Assembly (NCBI GenBank): GCA_002479645.1
Contig: DLOO01000041.1
Coordinates: 17,760 to 26,639 of the forward strand
DNA length: 8,880 nt
Source: Lachnoclostridium sp. UBA7482
Lineage (GTDB): Bacteria; Bacillota; Clostridia; Lachnospirales; Lachnospiraceae
Direction of reading: 5' to 3'
Below the pieces are notes generated by a model. The model was not told the DNA's origin. It saw nothing but the letters and a program-made list of their open reading frames with translations, and did no database searches. The position numbers and the translations under genes are program-made. Numbering within the stretch: position 1 is the stretch's first letter; each line of letters starts with the position of its first letter. Below, in pieces: positions 6,736 through 8,880 of the stretch.

Positions 6736-6798
6736 GTTCGGATAACGGAACAATGAATGCTCATGCAAGCATGGCTTTCATTGTTCCGTTATCCGAAC
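6736..6798. repeat. Long hairpin with perfect 22-bp arms between deoB and deoD
   Basis: Bases 6736-6757 (starting GTTCGGATAACGG) are the perfect reverse complement of 6777-6798. The 19-base centre continues the stem: after a T-T mismatch there are two G-C pairs, a one-base bulge, then CATGC/GCATG around AA, giving nearly 29 paired positions. Such symmetry is far beyond chance. It lacks a strong U-tract on either side (CTTTTG on plus, GCGCACGCG on minus), so it is not a standard terminator. Candidates are an RNA processing or stability element in a deoB-deoD transcript, a palindromic repeat family (REP- or MITE-like), or a recombination or protein-binding site. I see no transposase or target-site duplication. 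Confidence 0.9.
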
Positions 6799-6814
6799 TT
6801 TTGCCTTCGCGTAG

Positions 6815-6843
6815 ATTATACCACGAAATACCACTTTTTTCCA
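6815..6843 (-). promoter_or_regulatory. Possible promoter upstream of the long hairpin
   Basis: On the minus strand TGG-TATAAT (6823-6815) is a perfect extended -10. TGGAAA (6843-6838), four of six matches to the -35 consensus, lies 17 bases upstream. The predicted start near 6808 would place the long hairpin at the very 5' end of the transcript leading to deoD, with a leader of about 205 bases. Confidence 0.5.
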
Positions 6844-6913
6844 CCATAGACGGCAAAGTACAAGAAAAATTCACAGACACGAACAGGCACAAGCCGTGCT
6901 GCTTCGTCACAAA

Positions 6914-8104
6914 TTACCCCAGCTCCTTCAAGATTGATTTCCCGATTGTACCCTCCGGCATCTCCACGCCGAAGTTGTCTGCAATCGTTGCGCCAATCAC
7001 CGCAAAGGTATCCTGCTGCTCCAGCGCCCCGCCTTCCTTCATCGAAGGCGACCAGGCAAGGAACGGCACATATTCTCTTGTATGGTCGGTTCCTTTATAG
7101 GTAGGGTCATTTCCGTGATCGGCCGTCAGAATCAGCAGATCATCGTCCGTAAGCCGTTCCATCAATCTACCGAGTCCGATGTCAAAAGCTTCGATTTCTT
7201 TTCCATACCCGATGGGATCTCTACGGTGTCCCCACAGCGCATCGAAATCCACAAGGTTGGTAAAGCACAAACCGGTGAATTCTTTCTCGCTGAGTTTCAC
7301 GGTCTGCTCCATCCCATGAACGGAGCTTTGCGAACGATAGGCTTCTGTCACACCCTCGCCGTCAAATATATCATTGATTTTACCGACGGAGATTACGGCA
7401 AGACCTGCGTCCTTCATCGCATTCATCACCGTTCTTCCAAAAGGCTTCACCGCATAATCATGTCGGTTTCCGGTGCGCTTGAACTCGCCCTTTTTCCTGC
7501 CGACATACGGTCTTGCAATGACGCGTCCTACCTTCCACTCCTCCCGAAGTGTCAGCTCGCGTGCAATTTCACAGCAGCGGTACAGATTTGCGAGGTCAAA
7601 AGTCTCCTCATTACCGCAAATCTGCAAAACCGAATCTGCCGAGGTGTACACAATCATCGCGCCTGTTGCGATTTCCTCTTCCGCCAGTTCCTCTAGGATT
7701 TCCGTGCCGCTCGCGCTCTTATTTCCGATCACACGCTTCCCGCAGCGTTTCTCAAGCTCCGCAATCAGCTCCGGCGGAAATCCGGTTTCCGTAAATGTCC
7801 GAAACGGCTGCTCCACCTTAAGTCCCATCATCTCCCAATGACCGGTCATGGTGTCCTTCCCGTTGCCTGCTTCTGCCAGGACACCGTATCTTGCCAGTGG
7901 CTTTTCCACCCGTTCTACACCTGTAAGCCTATGCAAATTTGCCATTCCAAGCCTTTGCAGGTTCGGAATCTTCATCGTTTCCATCCGTTCCGCAATATGT
8001 CCGAAGGTATCTACTCCCACATCACCGAACCGCTCCGAATCCGGCATTGCGCCGATACCGAGCGAATCAAGGACAATCAAAAATACGCGTTGATACTGTT
8101 TCAT
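6914..8104 (-). CDS. deoB: Phosphopentomutase DeoB, 396 aa
   Basis: This alkaline-phosphatase-superfamily enzyme interconverts (deoxy)ribose-1-phosphate and -5-phosphate, linking nucleoside phosphorylase products to the pentose phosphate pool and to DeoC. The sequence shows D13 in [12 protein letters not shown], the catalytic threonine T85 in [13 protein letters not shown] (same number as in the Bacillus cereus enzyme), and manganese ligands D288 and H293 ([12 protein letters not shown]), D329 and H330 (TADHGND) and H341 (TDHTRE), each offset by two from B. cereus numbering. The cap-domain segment NKSASGTEI (128-136) is also present. Length (396) matches the family (about 390-407). ATG at 8104 has GGGGG six bases upstream. 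The gene starts 82 bases below deoC; a possible small frame bridges that gap and overlaps this start by ATGA. It reads with deoC as one operon. Confidence 0.97.
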   Translation of the reverse strand: MKQYQRVFLIVLDSLGIGAMPDSERFGDVGVDTFGHIAERMETMKIPNLQRLGMANLHRLTGVERVEKPLARYGVLAEAGNGKDTMTGHWEMMGLKVEQPFRTFTETGFPPELIAELEKRCGKRVIGNKSASGTEILEELAEEEIATGAMIVYTSADSVLQICGNEETFDLANLYRCCEIARELTLREEWKVGRVIARPYVGRKKGEFKRTGNRHDYAVKPFGRTVMNAMKDAGLAVISVGKINDIFDGEGVTEAYRSQSSVHGMEQTVKLSEKEFTGLCFTNLVDFDALWGHRRDPIGYGKEIEAFDIGLGRLMERLTDDDLLILTADHGNDPTYKGTDHTREYVPFLAWSPSMKEGGALEQQDTFAVIGATIADNFGVEMPEGTIGKSILKELG

Positions 8105-8190
8105 CCTAAACCCCCATAATGTCTGAAAGCCGTCGCAATTGCCACGGCCTTCCCATTTCGCGGCATTTGCCTTCTGTCCGCTAAAATCAC
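8101..8190 (-). CDS. Possible 29-codon bridging frame between deoC and deoB
   Basis: On the minus strand a frame opens with GTG at 8190, overlapping the deoC stop (GTGA), stays open through an internal ATG at 8166, and ends with TGA at 8103-8101, overlapping the deoB ATG (ATGA). The peptide from the internal ATG begins [14 protein letters not shown]. Upstream of GTG there is no ribosome binding site; before the ATG, AGAAGG is only about three bases away. The perfect fit to both neighbours suggests translational coupling, but so short a frame may be chance. No family recognised. Confidence 0.25.
   Translation of the reverse strand: MILADRRQMPRNGKAVAIATAFRHYGGLG
8129..8148. repeat. Small palindromic hairpin in the deoC-deoB spacer
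   Basis: GCCGT (8129-8133) pairs with ACGGC (8144-8148) around a self-complementary GCAATTGC core, with one mismatch. It lacks a U-tract and is unlikely to terminate. It could modulate relative expression of deoC and deoB. Confidence 0.35.
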
Positions 8191-8828
8191 TCTACAATTT
8201 TCAAGGTCGCACTGGTTCCCAGACGACTGGCTCCTGCGTCCACCAGCGCCTGTGCAAATTCTGCGTCGTGGATGCCGCCGCTGGCCTTCACGCCCATTTC
8301 CGACCCAACCGTTTCTCTCATCAGCCGTACATCCTCAAGCTTGGCTCCGCCTGTGGAAAATCCGGTAGACGTCTTTACAAAGTCCGCGCCTGCCTCCTTC
8401 GCCAGCTTGCATGCCGTAACCTTTTCTTCATCGTCCAGCAGGCATGTCTCGATAATCACCTTCAGCACTACCTTCTCGCCGCTGCTCTCCTTCACCCGGC
8501 GGATATCCTCGCGTACAAAATCGTACTTTCCTTCCTTCAGCGCGCCTACATTGATTACCATATCAATTTCCTGCGCACCATCCGCTATTGCACAGGCTGC
8601 CTCCGCCACCTTCGCCTTTGTGCTCATCTGTCCCAGAGGGAAACCAATGACGGTGCAGACCTTCACATCCGTCCCCTTAAGCTCTTCGGCCGCATAGGCA
8701 GTGTAATAAGAGTTGACGCAAACCGAAGCAAACCCGTATGCCTTTGCTTCCTCGCAAATTCGCTTCACCACCTCCGTGGTGGTATCCGCCTTCAAAATCG
8801 TATGATCAAATAACTTATGCGATAACAT
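8187..8828 (-). CDS. deoC: Deoxyribose-phosphate aldolase DeoC, 213 aa
   Basis: This class I aldolase cleaves 2-deoxyribose-5-phosphate to acetaldehyde and glyceraldehyde-3-phosphate, the last step of deoxynucleoside breakdown in the cytosol. The motifs of the short bacterial/Thermotoga-type enzymes are all visible: [10 protein letters not shown] (8-17), VCVNSYY (36-42), VIGFPLGQ (60-67), proton-relay D89 in [14 protein letters not shown], the Schiff-base lysine K152 in FVKTSTGF, and the second lysine K181 in GVKASGGI. Length (213) fits this group. ATG at 8828 has GGAGG seven bases upstream. It begins 15 bases after the stop of a probable cytidine deaminase gene and is followed by deoB in the same direction, a standard clostridial nucleoside-catabolism arrangement. 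Confidence 0.97.
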   Translation of the reverse strand: MLSHKLFDHTILKADTTTEVVKRICEEAKAYGFASVCVNSYYTAYAAEELKGTDVKVCTVIGFPLGQMSTKAKVAEAACAIADGAQEIDMVINVGALKEGKYDFVREDIRRVKESSGEKVVLKVIIETCLLDDEEKVTACKLAKEAGADFVKTSTGFSTGGAKLEDVRLMRETVGSEMGVKASGGIHDAEFAQALVDAGASRLGTSATLKIVE

Positions 8829-8843
8829 ATTTTTTCCTCCGTT

Positions 8844-8880
8844 TTATTTCAAATTGGCAGGGCCGAAGCCCATCGGCAGC
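8844..8880 (-). CDS. C-terminal end of a probable cytidine deaminase (partial, 5' end outside window)
   Basis: Only the last 11 codons plus TAA (8846-8844) are inside the window. They read LPMGFGPANLK, which resembles the LLP-x-x-FGP-x-xL tail of clostridial cytidine deaminases. It ends 15 bases before the deoC start and within reach of the deoC ribosome binding site, so the two are almost certainly co-transcribed; cdd beside deoC is a common arrangement. The family call rests on a short tail plus context, hence no symbol. Confidence 0.5.
   Translation of the reverse strand, partial: LPMGFGPANLK

Larger units (their letters stand above)
6693..6805. repeat. Outer inverted repeat enclosing two hairpins (three-way-junction-like)
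   Basis: GGCAAAAG (6693-6700) is the exact complement of CTTTTGCC (6798-6805). Between these arms lie a small hairpin (6705-6721) and the long 22-bp-arm hairpin (6736-6798), whose last base abuts the right outer arm. Folded as DNA or RNA this would form a closed three-way junction. The outer pairing alone is short and could be chance. Confidence 0.45.
6605..6913 (-). other. Structured deoB-deoD intergenic region
   Basis: This 309-base gap has no convincing gene. Reading on the minus strand from deoB it holds a weak hairpin followed by UUUUUC (about 6883-6864, 5-bp stem with two G-U pairs, too weak to call a terminator), then an extended -10 (6823-6815), the long hairpin (6798-6736), a small hairpin (6721-6705), a second extended -10 (6674-6666) and the deoD ribosome binding site. 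deoD may therefore have its own start as well as read-through from deoB. Confidence 0.6.

Noticed and set aside
6736..6798. Insertion sequence or miniature transposon for the long hairpin
   Set aside because: No target-site duplication or transposase remnant is visible, and the two arms face each other over only 19 bases. It is kept as an unexplained repeat rather than a mobile element.
8139..8813. 224-codon plus-strand frame across deoC
   Set aside because: Antisense to a complete, motif-rich deoC; composition is typical of a shadow frame.

Overview
The window looks like chromosomal DNA from a Bacillota (Clostridia) bacterium, most likely a Lachnospiraceae-type gut or rumen anaerobe. This rests on strong AGGAGG-type ribosome binding sites, a classical T-box leader, a DUF5685-like protein paired with a J-domain protein carrying a cysteine-rich tail, and moderate GC content. 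The genus is not claimed. Every supported gene is on the minus strand, so transcription runs from high to low coordinates. The long plus-strand open frames are shadows of real genes.

Right part (8880 down to 5861): a nucleoside-salvage cluster. It contains the last 11 codons of a probable cytidine deaminase, then deoC (deoxyribose-phosphate aldolase), deoB (phosphopentomutase) and deoD (purine-nucleoside phosphorylase). DeoD splits nucleosides to base plus (deoxy)ribose-1-phosphate, DeoB converts that to the 5-phosphate, and DeoC cleaves deoxyribose-5-phosphate to acetaldehyde and glyceraldehyde-3-phosphate. A possible 29-codon frame exactly bridges deoC and deoB. The 309-base deoB-deoD gap holds a very strong hairpin with perfect 22-bp arms, set between two extended -10 promoter candidates.

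Middle (5821 down to 3586): three genes follow in the same direction. They are a DUF5685-like protein with paired Asp-rich motifs and a Cys/His cluster, a J-domain/TPR-like protein coupled to it by an ATGA overlap, and a YbaK/EbsC aminoacyl-tRNA deacylase.

Left part (3542 down to 1): a near-consensus promoter drives a T-box riboswitch of about 290 nt, with a probable CUC (leucine) specifier and a terminator/antiterminator pair. It precedes an 841-residue fusion of a sugar-phosphate isomerase/epimerase TIM barrel with an ACSF2-like acyl-CoA synthetase. A GTG-started three-helix membrane protein follows and runs off the window. The most interesting system is this T-box-controlled fusion enzyme: a tRNA-charging sensor, apparently for leucine, placed in front of an acyl-CoA ligase rather than a tRNA synthetase or a recognised biosynthesis gene. 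One testable reading is activation of a branched-chain acid such as isovalerate when leucine is short.
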